This document shows positions 38,827 through 46,606 of a stretch of DNA of 64,000 bases, in pieces; position 1 is the stretch's first letter, and each line of letters starts with the position of its first letter. Where the stretch lies: positions 124,001-188,000 of the forward strand of contig CAYNLK010000004.1 of assembly GCA_964398055.1 (NCBI GenBank). The letters run 5' to 3'. The position numbers and the translations under genes were made by a program. The notes under the pieces are model-generated. The model ran no database searches, was not told where the DNA came from, and saw nothing but the letters and a program-made list of their open reading frames with translations. Origin of the DNA: CAYNLK01 sp964398055 (GTDB lineage Bacteria > Chloroflexota > Anaerolineae > 4572-78 > J111).

Positions 38827-38915
38827 TCTAAAGTTACAAATTTCAAATCGCAAATGGCAAATGGCATATTAGAAATTACAGATGGTCAATCGTAAATCGT
38901 CAATCGTAAATAGAG
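38827..38915. repeat. CAAATGGCAAATGGC / TCAATCGTAAAT filler tract
   Basis: AT-rich short words (AAATTTCAAATCG, AAATGGC twice, then GTCAATCGTAAATCG) fill the space between the SDR and rhodanese genes. No gene is supported. Confidence 0.6.
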
Positions 38916-38931
38916 ATGGGGGGATTAACAA

Positions 38932-39357
38932 ATGAGCTTTTTGAAGAAGCTGTTGGGTCGAGGCGACCAGCCGGCGGAAGTTGCACCGCCGCCGGCCTAC
39001 CAACCGGAGCCGCCACCCCAACCTGTGCGCATCACCGAGATATCGCCTCAGGAATTGAAAATCCAACTGGACAACGGTCACAATATTCTTGTGGTTGATA
39101 TGCGTTCGCCCTGGGAGTATCAGGCCGGCCATATCCCCGGAGCGATCAATATGTTTGTCCAAACGATCCCGGCCCGCCTGAACGAACTGCCTCAGGATCG
39201 ATCGATTGTTCTTCAATGCTGGCACGGCCATACCAGTCTGGATGCCAGCGCCTTTCTCATCCAAAATGGCTGGCCGGCCTCGAATATTGCCAGTTTGAAT
39301 GGCGGTATGGCCGGGTGGGTCCAGGCTCACGGGCCAGGGGCGCTGGTCAGGGATTGA
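38932..39357 (+). CDS. Single-domain rhodanese
   Basis: 141 residues, start MSFLKKLLGRG behind a GGGGGATTAACAA leader. After a Pro-rich N-terminus (PPPAYQPEPPPQP) comes a rhodanese domain: VVDMRSPWEYQAGHIPGAINM, and the active loop VLQCWHGHTSLDASAF with the sulfur-accepting Cys in C-x-x-G-x-x-S. It would move persulfide sulfur in the cytoplasm. It is 11 bases before the MBL-rhodanese gene, so the two form a sulfide-handling pair, and the E1-like gene upstream may draw on the same sulfur. The N-terminal Pro-rich region is not a signal peptide. Confidence 0.88.
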   Translation: MSFLKKLLGRGDQPAEVAPPPAYQPEPPPQPVRITEISPQELKIQLDNGHNILVVDMRSPWEYQAGHIPGAINMFVQTIPARLNELPQDRSIVLQCWHGHTSLDASAFLIQNGWPASNIASLNGGMAGWVQAHGPGALVRD

Positions 39358-39368
39358 GGTGAATCATT

Positions 39369-40826
39369 ATGCTACTACGCTACTTTTACGACTCAAAACT
39401 GGCCCACGCTTCGTATATGGTTGGCTGCCAGGCTACGCACGAAGCGATCATCATCGATCCGGGCCGCGACCTGGAGCCTTATCTGCGCGAGGCCGAGGCC
39501 CAGGAGATGTGCCTGGTCGCCGCGGCCGAAACGCACATCCACGCCGATTTCGTTTCCGGCGCGCGCGAGCTGGCCGGGCGAACCGGGGCCAGGCTCTACC
39601 TCTCCGATGAGGGGGATGAAAACTGGAAGTACCAATATCTCGACAGCGTTGAGCACCAGTTGCTCAAAGATGGCGACACCTTCAAAATCGGCAATATCAA
39701 GTTCGAGGTGCTGCATACCCCCGGCCACACCCCGGAGCATCTCTCCTTCCTGCTCACCGATACCGCCGGCGCGGACCGGCCGATGGGCCTCTTCACCGGC
39801 GACTTCGTCTTTGTCGGCGACGTGGGCCGGCCTGATTTGCTGGAAGAAGCGGCCGGCTTCAAAGGAACCAAAGAAATTGGCGCCCGGCAGATGTTCCAAT
39901 CGCTGCAACGCTTCAAAACCCTGCCCGACTACCTCCAGCTTTGGCCGGCCCACGGCGCCGGCAGCGCCTGCGGCAAGTCGCTGGGCGCAGTGCCCTCCAG
40001 CACCGTCGGCTACGAAAAATTGTTCAACTGGGCGCTGGGCTACACCGACGAAGCCGCTTTTGTCAAAGCGCTGCTGGCCGGCCAGCCGGAAGCGCCCAAA
40101 TATTTCGCCATGATGAAAAAGATCAACAAGGAGGGATCGGCCATTCTGCCCGGACTGCCCGTGCCGGAATACCTGCCCTACAACCGGCTCAAAAAGCTGC
40201 TGGATGACGGCGCAGTCGTGGTCGATACTCGCTCGTCAGCCGCCTTCGCCTCGCTGCACGTACCCGGCGCCCTCAACATTCCCCACGACGGTTCCTTTGC
40301 CAACTGGGCCGGCTGGCTGCTGGAGTACGATCGGCCTTTCTACCTGATTGCCGACTCCACCCGGCTGCGCGAAATTACCAGGGATTTGATCTCCATCGGT
40401 CTGGACAAGCTCGCCGGTTACTTTGAGCCGGCGGCCATCGAATTGTGGGGCGAGAGCGGCCAGCGGCTGGAATGTTACGAGGTTATCACCCCCCTGGAAG
40501 TGGCCGGCCGGGTCAAAAGCGGCGAAGTGATGGTGCTCGACGTGCGCAGTCGCAGCGAGTGGGAGGAGGGCCATATTCCGGGCGCCCACCATATCATGCT
40601 GGGCTATCTCCCGGAGCGGCTGGCGGAATTGCCGGCCGACAAACCGATCCTGGTGCAGTGCCAAAGCGGCAACCGCTCGGCGATTGCGGCCAGCATTCTC
40701 CGGGCCAACGGCTTCAAACAGGTCAAGAATTTGATCGGCGGTTATCGCGCTTGGGCCGTCGCCGGGCTGCCGATTGAAAGGGAGCATAAGGTTGAAGCGT
40801 TTGAGTCGCCAGTTATGGTCAAATAG
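39369..40826 (+). CDS. MBL-fold/rhodanese fusion (persulfide dioxygenase-like)
   Basis: 485 residues. Residues 1-240 are a metallo-beta-lactamase fold: AAETHIHADFVSGARELA supplies two His and Asp (the sixth position, His in ETHE1, is Phe here), HTPGHTPEHLSF follows, and GDFVFVGDVGRPDLL. This is close to ETHE1 persulfide dioxygenases but of the HADF variant. Residues 260-370 form a first rhodanese (VVDTRSSAAFASLHVPGALNI) with no Cys in the active loop, and 380-475 form a second, active one (VLDVRSRSEWEEGHIPGAHH, LVQCQSGNRSAIAASIL). The likely role is oxidation or transfer of glutathione- or protein-persulfide sulfur. The pairing with the single rhodanese supports a sulfide detoxification role, still inference. 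Confidence 0.9.
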   Translation: MLLRYFYDSKLAHASYMVGCQATHEAIIIDPGRDLEPYLREAEAQEMCLVAAAETHIHADFVSGARELAGRTGARLYLSDEGDENWKYQYLDSVEHQLLKDGDTFKIGNIKFEVLHTPGHTPEHLSFLLTDTAGADRPMGLFTGDFVFVGDVGRPDLLEEAAGFKGTKEIGARQMFQSLQRFKTLPDYLQLWPAHGAGSACGKSLGAVPSSTVGYEKLFNWALGYTDEAAFVKALLAGQPEAPKYFAMMKKINKEGSAILPGLPVPEYLPYNRLKKLLDDGAVVVDTRSSAAFASLHVPGALNIPHDGSFANWAGWLLEYDRPFYLIADSTRLREITRDLISIGLDKLAGYFEPAAIELWGESGQRLECYEVITPLEVAGRVKSGEVMVLDVRSRSEWEEGHIPGAHHIMLGYLPERLAELPADKPILVQCQSGNRSAIAASILRANGFKQVKNLIGGYRAWAVAGLPIEREHKVEAFESPVMVK

Positions 40827-40903
40827 GCTATTCCAGAGAAATAATTCTTCCGACGGGCAATTCGTTTTTTCCAGCCATTTGTGTTTCAAACATTGGCCGC
40901 CGT

Positions 40904-40933
40904 TTAACAAAATCTCGGTATGTCCAGTATAAT
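40904..40933 (+). promoter_or_regulatory. Promoter of the monooxygenase-ADH-amidase unit
   Basis: TTAACA at 40,904-40,909, 18-base spacer and perfect TATAAT at 40,928-40,933, 44 bases before the first ATG. Confidence 0.55.
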
Positions 40934-40976
40934 CTAACCAAATGATTGGATTCTTTACCACAAAGGAGTGACAACG

Positions 40977-41279
40977 ATGTTGACCATCAATGTTTACGTG
41001 CACGTCAAACCGGAGTACGTTGACGCCTTTCGGCAGGCCACCATTGAGAATGTCCGCCACAGCCGGGAGGAACCGGGTGTGGCTGCTTTTTATCTGTTGC
41101 AACAGGAGGATGACCCGACCCGTTTTCTCCTGGTTGAGGCCTACCGGACGCCCCAGGACCCGGCCCGGCACAAAGAAACCCCCCACTATCAAAAATGGGC
41201 CGAAACCGTCGCCGGCATGATGGCCGAGCCGCGTAGCAAAACCAGCTACGTTACTGTCTTCCCTACGTTTGAGCAGTAG
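40977..41279 (+). CDS. Antibiotic biosynthesis monooxygenase (ABM) domain protein
   Basis: A 100-residue ferredoxin-like fold of the ABM/LsrG class, behind an AAGGAG ribosome-binding site. Pattern: LTINVYVHVKPEYVDAFRQATIENVRHSREEPGVAAFYLLQ, then FLLVEAYRTPQDPARHKETPHYQKW. It may be a small cofactor-free oxygenase, a quinone- or autoinducer-modifying isomerase, or a dimeric heme-degrading-like protein; no catalytic residue can be named. The gene is 10 bases before an Fe-ADH-like gene, a pairing seen in other genomes, so it is probably part of the same catabolic step. ATG 40,977 is preferred to the GTG nine bases earlier. Confidence 0.85.
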   Translation: MLTINVYVHVKPEYVDAFRQATIENVRHSREEPGVAAFYLLQQEDDPTRFLLVEAYRTPQDPARHKETPHYQKWAETVAGMMAEPRSKTSYVTVFPTFEQ

Positions 41280-41289
41280 GGGACCGGCC

Positions 41290-42519
41290 ATGAACTTTGA
41301 ATTTGCCACTGTTAGCCGGATTGTCTTTGGGCCGGGGACTTTGTCACAGCTCGGCCCGTTGGCCGCTGAGTTGGGCCACCGCGCCCTGGTGGTCATTGGC
41401 CGCACGTTGGAAGGGGCCAACCCCCTGCTGGATGTCCTCACCGGCCACGGCCTCGACATCGCCACCTTCACCGTGACCGGCGAGCCTACGGTCGCCCTGG
41501 TGGAGCAAGGCGTCTTCAAGGCCAAAGCCAACAAATGTGACCTTGTCGTTGGCTTTGGCGGCGGCAGCGCTATCGACGCCGGCAAAGCCATTGCCGCCCT
41601 GCTGACCAACAAGGGCCAGCCGCTGGATTACCTGGAAGTGATTGGCCGGGGCAAAAAAATCAGCCAGCCGGGCGCGCCATTCATCGCCGTTCCAACTACG
41701 GCCGGCACCGGCGCTGAGGTCACCCAAAATGCGGTGTTGGGTTCGCCGGAGCACCGGGTCAAGGTCAGTCTGCGCAGCCCGCTGCTGCTGGCCCGGCTGG
41801 CCCTGGTTGACCCCGAATTGACCTACGACCTGCCCCCCGCCCTGACCGCCAGTACCGGCCTGGACGCTTTGACCCAGGTGCTGGAGCCTTTTGTCTCTCA
41901 CCAGGCCAACCCGCTGACCGACGGGCTGTGCCGGGAAGGGTTGGCTCGCGCCGCCCGGTCGTTGCGCCGGGCGTATGAGAACGGCCAGGATACGGCGGCC
42001 CGCGAGGATATGGCCCTGACCAGCCTGTTCGGTGGCCTGGCCCTGGCCAACGCCAAACTGGGCGCGGTCCACGGCTTTGCCGCGCCCTTTGGCGGGATGT
42101 TCCCGGCCCCACATGGGGCCACCTGCGCCGCCTTGTTACCCCACGTGATGGCGGTCAATGTGCAAGCTCTGCGAACTCGCCAGCCCGATAACCCTGCCCT
42201 GGCTCGCTACGATGAAGTGGCCCAAATTCTGACCGGCAGTCGTCAGGCTACCGCTGCTGATGGGGTGGAATGGGTGCAGTCGTTGTGCCGAGATTTGCAG
42301 GTGCCCGGCCTGTCGAGCTACGGCCTGACCCAGGCCGATTTCCCGGATTTGATCGAGAAGGCTCAACAGGCCAGCAGCATGAAGGGCAACCCCATTCAAT
42401 TGACGGCCGAGGAGTTGGGCGAGATTTTGCAGCGGGCGATGTGGTATGGACGAACTCATCTATGCTTCAGCCTCGGCCCTGGCCAAAGCCATTCGGACCA
42501 AGCAGGTTTCAGCGCTTGA
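41290..42519 (+). CDS. Iron-containing alcohol dehydrogenase-like protein
   Basis: 409 residues of the group III (Fe-ADH) fold. VGFGGGSAIDAGKAIAAL binds the dinucleotide, and VPTTAGTGAEVTQNAV is the next conserved block. The metal sites are GLDALTQVLEPFVS, where the ligand His of the usual DALTH is Gln, and VHGFAAPFGGMFPAPHG, where the two ligand His remain but the catalytic-pocket His (HGxAH in FucO) is Ala. It may thus use another metal, or none, as in maleylacetate reductase. The chain overlaps the amidase gene by 74 bases; its natural end for this family is near LGEILQRAMW, so the last 25 residues look like a read-on into the next gene. Substrate unknown. Confidence 0.88.
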   Translation: MNFEFATVSRIVFGPGTLSQLGPLAAELGHRALVVIGRTLEGANPLLDVLTGHGLDIATFTVTGEPTVALVEQGVFKAKANKCDLVVGFGGGSAIDAGKAIAALLTNKGQPLDYLEVIGRGKKISQPGAPFIAVPTTAGTGAEVTQNAVLGSPEHRVKVSLRSPLLLARLALVDPELTYDLPPALTASTGLDALTQVLEPFVSHQANPLTDGLCREGLARAARSLRRAYENGQDTAAREDMALTSLFGGLALANAKLGAVHGFAAPFGGMFPAPHGATCAALLPHVMAVNVQALRTRQPDNPALARYDEVAQILTGSRQATAADGVEWVQSLCRDLQVPGLSSYGLTQADFPDLIEKAQQASSMKGNPIQLTAEELGEILQRAMWYGRTHLCFSLGPGQSHSDQAGFSA

Positions 42520-43831
42520 GGTGGTTCAGGCCCACCTGGCCCGCATCGAGGCGGTCAATCCCAAACTCAATGCCGTGGTTCAGGTTACGGCCGAGTCGGC
42601 TCTGGCCACAGCTCGCGCCGCCGACGCGGCCCTGGCCCGGGGCGAGCTGAAAGGCCCGTTGCACGGTGTGCCGTTCACGATTAAGGATTCGCTGGATACG
42701 GCCGGCGTCATCAGCACAGCCGGCACACACGGCCGGCGAAATTATGTACCGAGTCAAGACGCCACGGTGGTGGCCCGCCTGCGTCGGGCCGGGGCCATCT
42801 TGCTCGGCAAGACCAACACCCCCGAGCTGACTCTCTTCATCGAAACCGATAACCTGGTCTATGGGCGCACCAACAACCCCTATGATCTAAGCCGCTCGCC
42901 CAGCGGCAGCAGCGGCGGCGCGGCGGCCATCATCGCCGCGGGCGGCTCGCCGCTCGACCTGGGCAGCGACAGCGGCGGCAGTATTCGCCAGCCGGCCCAT
43001 TATTGTGGCATCGCCGGCCTCAAAACCACTGCCGGACGAGCGCCCCGCACCGGCCATATCATTTCTTATGATGTCGGCCCGTTGGATATCCTGACCCAGC
43101 TTGGTCCCCTGGCGCGCTTTGTTGAGGATCTGATCCTGGTGCTGCCGTTGATTGCCGGGGTCGATTGGCGCGATCCGGCTGTAGTGCCGATGCCGGTGGC
43201 TGATCCCGCTACCGTCAAACTCAAGGGACTGCGGGTGGCCTATTTCACCGACAATGGCATCGCTGCTCCCACGCCTGAAGTGGCCGCGGTGGTGCAAGCC
43301 GCGGCGGCGGCCCTGGCGGTGGCCGGGGCGCACGTGACAGAAGCTCGACCGCCGGGGATTGAAACTACCAGAGATACCTGGTTTGAGCTGGTCACAGCCG
43401 ACGGTGCGGCCTGGATTCAACGGCTGCTGCAGGAGGCCGGCACCACCGAGGTCTACCCGGCGCTGCGGAATCGCTTTTTGGGACGGGAGTCGTTATCGGC
43501 GGCGGAGTTCAGCCAGATGTTGACCCGGCTGGATCGCCTGCGCAGTGGGATGTTGGCCTTTATGGAGCATTATGAACTCATCCTCTGCCCGGTCAGCGCC
43601 TACCCGGCTCTGCCCCATGGCGCCACCGCCGACCTCAACGCTGGTTTCACCTACAGCCGCGTCTTTAACCTGACCGGCTGGCCGGTGGTGGTCGTGCGGG
43701 GCGGTAGCTCGCCGGAGGGGCTGCCGATTGGGCTGCAAGTCGTGGCCCGGCCCTGGGGCGAGGCGGTTGCCCTGGCGGTGGCTCGCCATCTAGAGACAGA
43801 GTTGGGGGGCTGGCAACCATCGCCGCTTTGA
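42446..43831 (+). CDS. Amidase signature family hydrolase
   Basis: 461 residues with the full amidase signature: PFTIKDSLDTAG (Lys80), SPSGSSGGAAA (cis-Ser155) and LGSDSGGSIRQPAHYCG (Ser179), the Ser-cisSer-Lys triad. It opens amide bonds of an unknown substrate; it is not GatA in context, because no gatB or gatC is near. It starts inside the dehydrogenase gene by 74 bases in another frame, at an ATG that gives a typical N-terminus (MDELIYASASALAKAI). The three-gene unit monooxygenase-dehydrogenase-amidase ends at a strong terminator. It may degrade a substituted amide or a quorum signal. Confidence 0.9.
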   Translation: MDELIYASASALAKAIRTKQVSALEVVQAHLARIEAVNPKLNAVVQVTAESALATARAADAALARGELKGPLHGVPFTIKDSLDTAGVISTAGTHGRRNYVPSQDATVVARLRRAGAILLGKTNTPELTLFIETDNLVYGRTNNPYDLSRSPSGSSGGAAAIIAAGGSPLDLGSDSGGSIRQPAHYCGIAGLKTTAGRAPRTGHIISYDVGPLDILTQLGPLARFVEDLILVLPLIAGVDWRDPAVVPMPVADPATVKLKGLRVAYFTDNGIAAPTPEVAAVVQAAAAALAVAGAHVTEARPPGIETTRDTWFELVTADGAAWIQRLLQEAGTTEVYPALRNRFLGRESLSAAEFSQMLTRLDRLRSGMLAFMEHYELILCPVSAYPALPHGATADLNAGFTYSRVFNLTGWPVVVVRGGSSPEGLPIGLQVVARPWGEAVALAVARHLETELGGWQPSPL

Positions 43832-43848
43832 TCAACCCCTAAAAGAAA

Positions 43849-43877
43849 GAAGCCCCGTTAACACGGGGCTTCTTGTT
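43849..43877 (+). terminator. Strong terminator after the amidase
   Basis: GAAGCCCCGT pairs perfectly with ACGGGGCTTC around TAAC, followed by TTGTTT. It also faces the convergent slyD gene. Confidence 0.88.
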
Positions 43878-43920
43878 TGTGGTCGGCTTACTTTTCTATC
43901 GTGTGCTCCAGTTACGGGCC

Positions 43921-44418
43921 TTAGTGGACGTGACCTGAACTATGGGCGTGGCCGTGGGCTAATTCCTCAGCCGTGGCTGGCCGCAGGTCGGCGATTTTGA
44001 TCTGGAAGTAGAGGGTTTCACCGGCCAGGGGATGATTCAAGTCGAGCAGGACTTCCTCAGGGCGAAGATCAGCCACATAAGCGACCAGCTCTTCGCCCGA
44101 CTCGGTCTCCAACTGCAGCCCCATACCCCGGGTCAATTCCAGGTCAGCCGGGAAAGCATCACGCGGGATCAACTCAAAGGCATCGAGATTCTTTTCACCA
44201 TAACCATCAACCGGCGCTACTTCTACCTCTTTTTCATCACCCACGGCCATACCGTAAAGCGCCTCTTCCAGGCCAGGAATGATCTGGCCAGCCCCTTGCA
44301 GAAAATCCAAAGGCGCTTCGTTGACGGTGGTATCGATCACCTGCCCATCATCGAGGCGCAGGGTGTAATCGAGACTCACCACCAGGCCATCGGCCACTAC
44401 CAATTTGAGATTCGTCAT
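43921..44418 (-). CDS. slyD: FKBP-type peptidyl-prolyl isomerase, SlyD-like
   Basis: 165 residues with the split FKBP fold of SlyD: VSLDYTLRLDDGQVIDTT, LQGAGQIIPGLEEALYGMAVGDEKEV, and an inserted-flap region IPRDAFPADLELTRGMGLQLE. It combines proline isomerisation with chaperone activity. The C-terminal HGHAHSSGHVH is a metal-binding tail, which in other SlyD proteins helps deliver nickel to hydrogenase or urease. It lies 12 bases after the cold shock gene on the same strand, so the two are cotranscribed, a cold/folding pairing. No hydrogenase genes are near. Confidence 0.92.
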   Translation of the reverse strand: MTNLKLVVADGLVVSLDYTLRLDDGQVIDTTVNEAPLDFLQGAGQIIPGLEEALYGMAVGDEKEVEVAPVDGYGEKNLDAFELIPRDAFPADLELTRGMGLQLETESGEELVAYVADLRPEEVLLDLNHPLAGETLYFQIKIADLRPATAEELAHGHAHSSGHVH

Positions 44419-44430
44419 TGGATCAACCCG

Positions 44431-44640
44431 CTATATTTTGCGCACATCGGAGGCAGCCGGCCCTTTTTTACCCTGAACCACGGTAAACTCGACCCGGTCA
44501 CCTTCCATAAGATTACGGAATCCCTCGGCAATGATCGCTGAGTGATGCACAAAAATATCACCCCCGGACTGGCGCTCGATGAAGCCGTAGCCTTTTTTGC
44601 TGTCGAACCATTTGACGGTTCCAATTTCACGTTCGCTCAT
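44431..44640 (-). CDS. Cold shock protein
   Basis: 69 residues of the CspA fold. RNP1 is KKGYGFIERQ and RNP2 is DIFVHHSAI, both aromatic-rich, which bind single-stranded RNA or DNA and melt structure at low temperature. The AAAGGAGAATAAAAA ribosome-binding site is strong. The gene has a 5' leader of about 135 bases from the promoter at 44,782-44,810, and that leader contains a terminator-like hairpin, so expression is probably post-initiation controlled. It is followed by slyD in the same unit. The exact cspA/B/C identity cannot be decided. Confidence 0.95.
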   Translation of the reverse strand: MSEREIGTVKWFDSKKGYGFIERQSGGDIFVHHSAIIAEGFRNLMEGDRVEFTVVQGKKGPAASDVRKI

Positions 44641-44700
44641 TTTTTATTCTCCTTTACTTACTGAACGTTTGTGATTGGCCCGCATGTTGTTCCTGGAACA

Positions 44701-44735
44701 CAAAAAAACCGCTCAGACTAGTCAGTCTGGGCGGT
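44701..44735 (-). promoter_or_regulatory. Terminator-like hairpin in the csp leader (attenuator or sRNA terminator)
   Basis: On the minus strand ACCGC-C-CAGACT, loop GACT, AGTCTG-A-GCGGT (28 bases with one internal mismatch) and then seven T. It lies between the csp promoter and start codon, so it is either an attenuator or the end of a short RNA of about 75 bases. Confidence 0.8.
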
Positions 44736-44781
44736 GAATCTTTATCATCCCAACAGAACAAACCGCGTCCTACGGCGATAG

Positions 44782-44810
44782 AGTATGCCCCAACTTGGCG
44801 AGAAAGTCAA
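44782..44810 (-). promoter_or_regulatory. Promoter of csp-slyD
   Basis: On the minus strand TTGACT (44,810-44,805), 17-base spacer, CATACT (44,787-44,782). Upstream of the leader hairpin. Confidence 0.65.
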
Positions 44811-44829
44811 AATTAACTGGCCTCCTGAA

Positions 44830-44862
44830 ATGTGACCGGCACTTTGGAAGCGCCGGTCACAT
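44830..44862 (-). terminator. Hairpin terminator of the acyl-CoA dehydrogenase
   Basis: ATGTGACCGGC pairs with GCCGGTCACAT (11 bp) just after the gene. Its core ACCGGC...GCCGGT recurs in the hairpin at 59,235-59,267. Confidence 0.65.
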
Positions 44863-44871
44863 CTTTATGGG

Positions 44872-46596
44872 CTAAAAGGGGCCGGTCAGGATAACTGCTC
44901 TGGCCTGCAGTGGGGCGGCGCTGGCGGCGTGGATGGCCTCGCCGGCGCTGTAAACTTTGGGCAGATGCTCGCCGATGTAGACCCGGGCCATGGCCCGCTT
45001 TCGCTCCGACAGCCGGGCGTCTTGCAGCAGCAGCCAGGAATTGAGCACATAGACGGCCATGTCGGTCAGGTCGGCGGCGTAATAGTCGATGACCTCCCGT
45101 TCATTGTCCTTCAGCTTGAGCGTGGCTTTTTTGAACAACTCGGTTGCCTCCGTGAGCGCCGCCTTGAGCGGGGCCAATTCCGAGCCGTAATCCTGGGCCG
45201 CCCACTCGTCCAGTAGCTCATTCAGCGCTCCGCCCAGCAGCTTGCCAATAGCGGCCACAATCTGCAACTGGCTGGTGCCCTCGTAGATGTTGGTCACCCG
45301 GATATCGCGGTAGTGGCGTTCCACATTGAACTCCCGCATATAGCCGACGCCGCCGTGCACCTGCATGGCCTGGTAGCAGACCCGGTTGCCCATCTCGGTG
45401 GCGTAATATTTGGTCAGCGGAGTCAGGGCGTCGGCCAGGGCTGCAGCCTGCTTTGACCGCTCGCGGACCGCTTTATCTTTGCTCTCGGTGGCGGCCAGGT
45501 GATGGTCGTAGGCTTTCGACAGGTCAACCCAACGGCTGGTTTCGTAGATCAGGGCCCGGGCCGCCTCGATTTCGCCCCGCATCGACAGCAGCATCCGCGA
45601 AACGGCCGGAATGTCCCGGATGGGTTTGCCAAATTGAACCCGCTCTTCCGAATATTTGTGCGCTTCGCGATAGGCCGCCTCGGCGATGCCCAACGCCTGA
45701 GCCGACACGGCCAGACGAGCGCCGTTCATTAGCCCCATGGCGTAGCGGATTAGCCCAAACTTGCGCTTGCCGATCAGTTCCGCCGGGGTGTTGTGGTATT
45801 GAATCTCACAGGTGGGCGAGGTGTGGATGCCAATCTTGTCCTCGATCCGGCGAATCTGGACCGTCTCATCCCGCTCTACCAAAAAGAGCGACAGGCCGCG
45901 GGCGTCGCTGCTATCTGCCTCGCTGCGGGCCAGCACCACCATTATTTCGGCCACGCCGTTGGTGATGAAGCGCTTGACCCCGTTGAGCCGCCACACCCCG
46001 GCCGCCTCATCATAGGTGGCCTTTGTTTGCACCGACCCCAGGTCGGAACCGGCGTCCGGCTCGGTCAAAACCATCGCCCCGGCCACCTCGCCGCGGGCAA
46101 AGCGAGGCAGCACGCTGGCCTTTTGCTCGTCGCTGCCAAATTCGCTGATGGTCGAGGCGATTTCTTGCAGGCCAAAGATGGTCATCAACCCGGCCTCAGC
46201 CCGCGACACGATTTCCACCATCATCTGGTAAATCGTCTCCGGCAGGTTCATGCCGCCGTACTCCCAGGGCAGCATCACCCCCATCAACTCGGCTTGTTTG
46301 AGCGCCTCGACGGCGGCCTGGGTAGCCGCGGCGTAGTAAACCTGGCCATCTCGATACTGGGCGCCTTCCCGGTCGGCCTCGGCGGCCCGCGGTGCAATCA
46401 CATTGGCGCTGACTTCGCCCAGCACCTCCAGCAACAGGCGGTAGTTGTCTTTGGCGTCGTCGTAATGGCGGGGGGCGGTGGCGTACTGCTGCCGGTAGCT
46501 GTAACCATTTTCTTTCAGTTCGACCACTTCCCGCAGGTCGAGCTTGTTCAGGTGAAATTGCAGGTCCAAATTATCCAGAAAGAAGTTGTCTACCAT
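44872..46596 (-). CDS. Acyl-CoA dehydrogenase
   Basis: A 574-residue flavoenzyme. Conserved parts: VLTEPDAGSDLGSVQTKA, RFITNGVAEIMVVLARS, MGLMNGARLAVSAQALGIAEAAYREA, VCYQAMQVHGGVGYMREFNVERHYRDIRVTNIYEGTSQLQ with the catalytic Glu in YEGTS. The extra C-terminal 90 residues (LIYE-less helical region) and N-terminal 50 residues resemble the long-chain/ACAD-10-like group. It oxidises acyl-CoA to enoyl-CoA and hands electrons to ETF, whose two subunits lie directly upstream on the same strand (11 bases to etfA). Substrate chain length is unknown. Confidence 0.93.
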   Translation of the reverse strand: MVDNFFLDNLDLQFHLNKLDLREVVELKENGYSYRQQYATAPRHYDDAKDNYRLLLEVLGEVSANVIAPRAAEADREGAQYRDGQVYYAAATQAAVEALKQAELMGVMLPWEYGGMNLPETIYQMMVEIVSRAEAGLMTIFGLQEIASTISEFGSDEQKASVLPRFARGEVAGAMVLTEPDAGSDLGSVQTKATYDEAAGVWRLNGVKRFITNGVAEIMVVLARSEADSSDARGLSLFLVERDETVQIRRIEDKIGIHTSPTCEIQYHNTPAELIGKRKFGLIRYAMGLMNGARLAVSAQALGIAEAAYREAHKYSEERVQFGKPIRDIPAVSRMLLSMRGEIEAARALIYETSRWVDLSKAYDHHLAATESKDKAVRERSKQAAALADALTPLTKYYATEMGNRVCYQAMQVHGGVGYMREFNVERHYRDIRVTNIYEGTSQLQIVAAIGKLLGGALNELLDEWAAQDYGSELAPLKAALTEATELFKKATLKLKDNEREVIDYYAADLTDMAVYVLNSWLLLQDARLSERKRAMARVYIGEHLPKVYSAGEAIHAASAAPLQARAVILTGPF

Positions 46597-46606
46597 GGCT
46601 TCCTCC

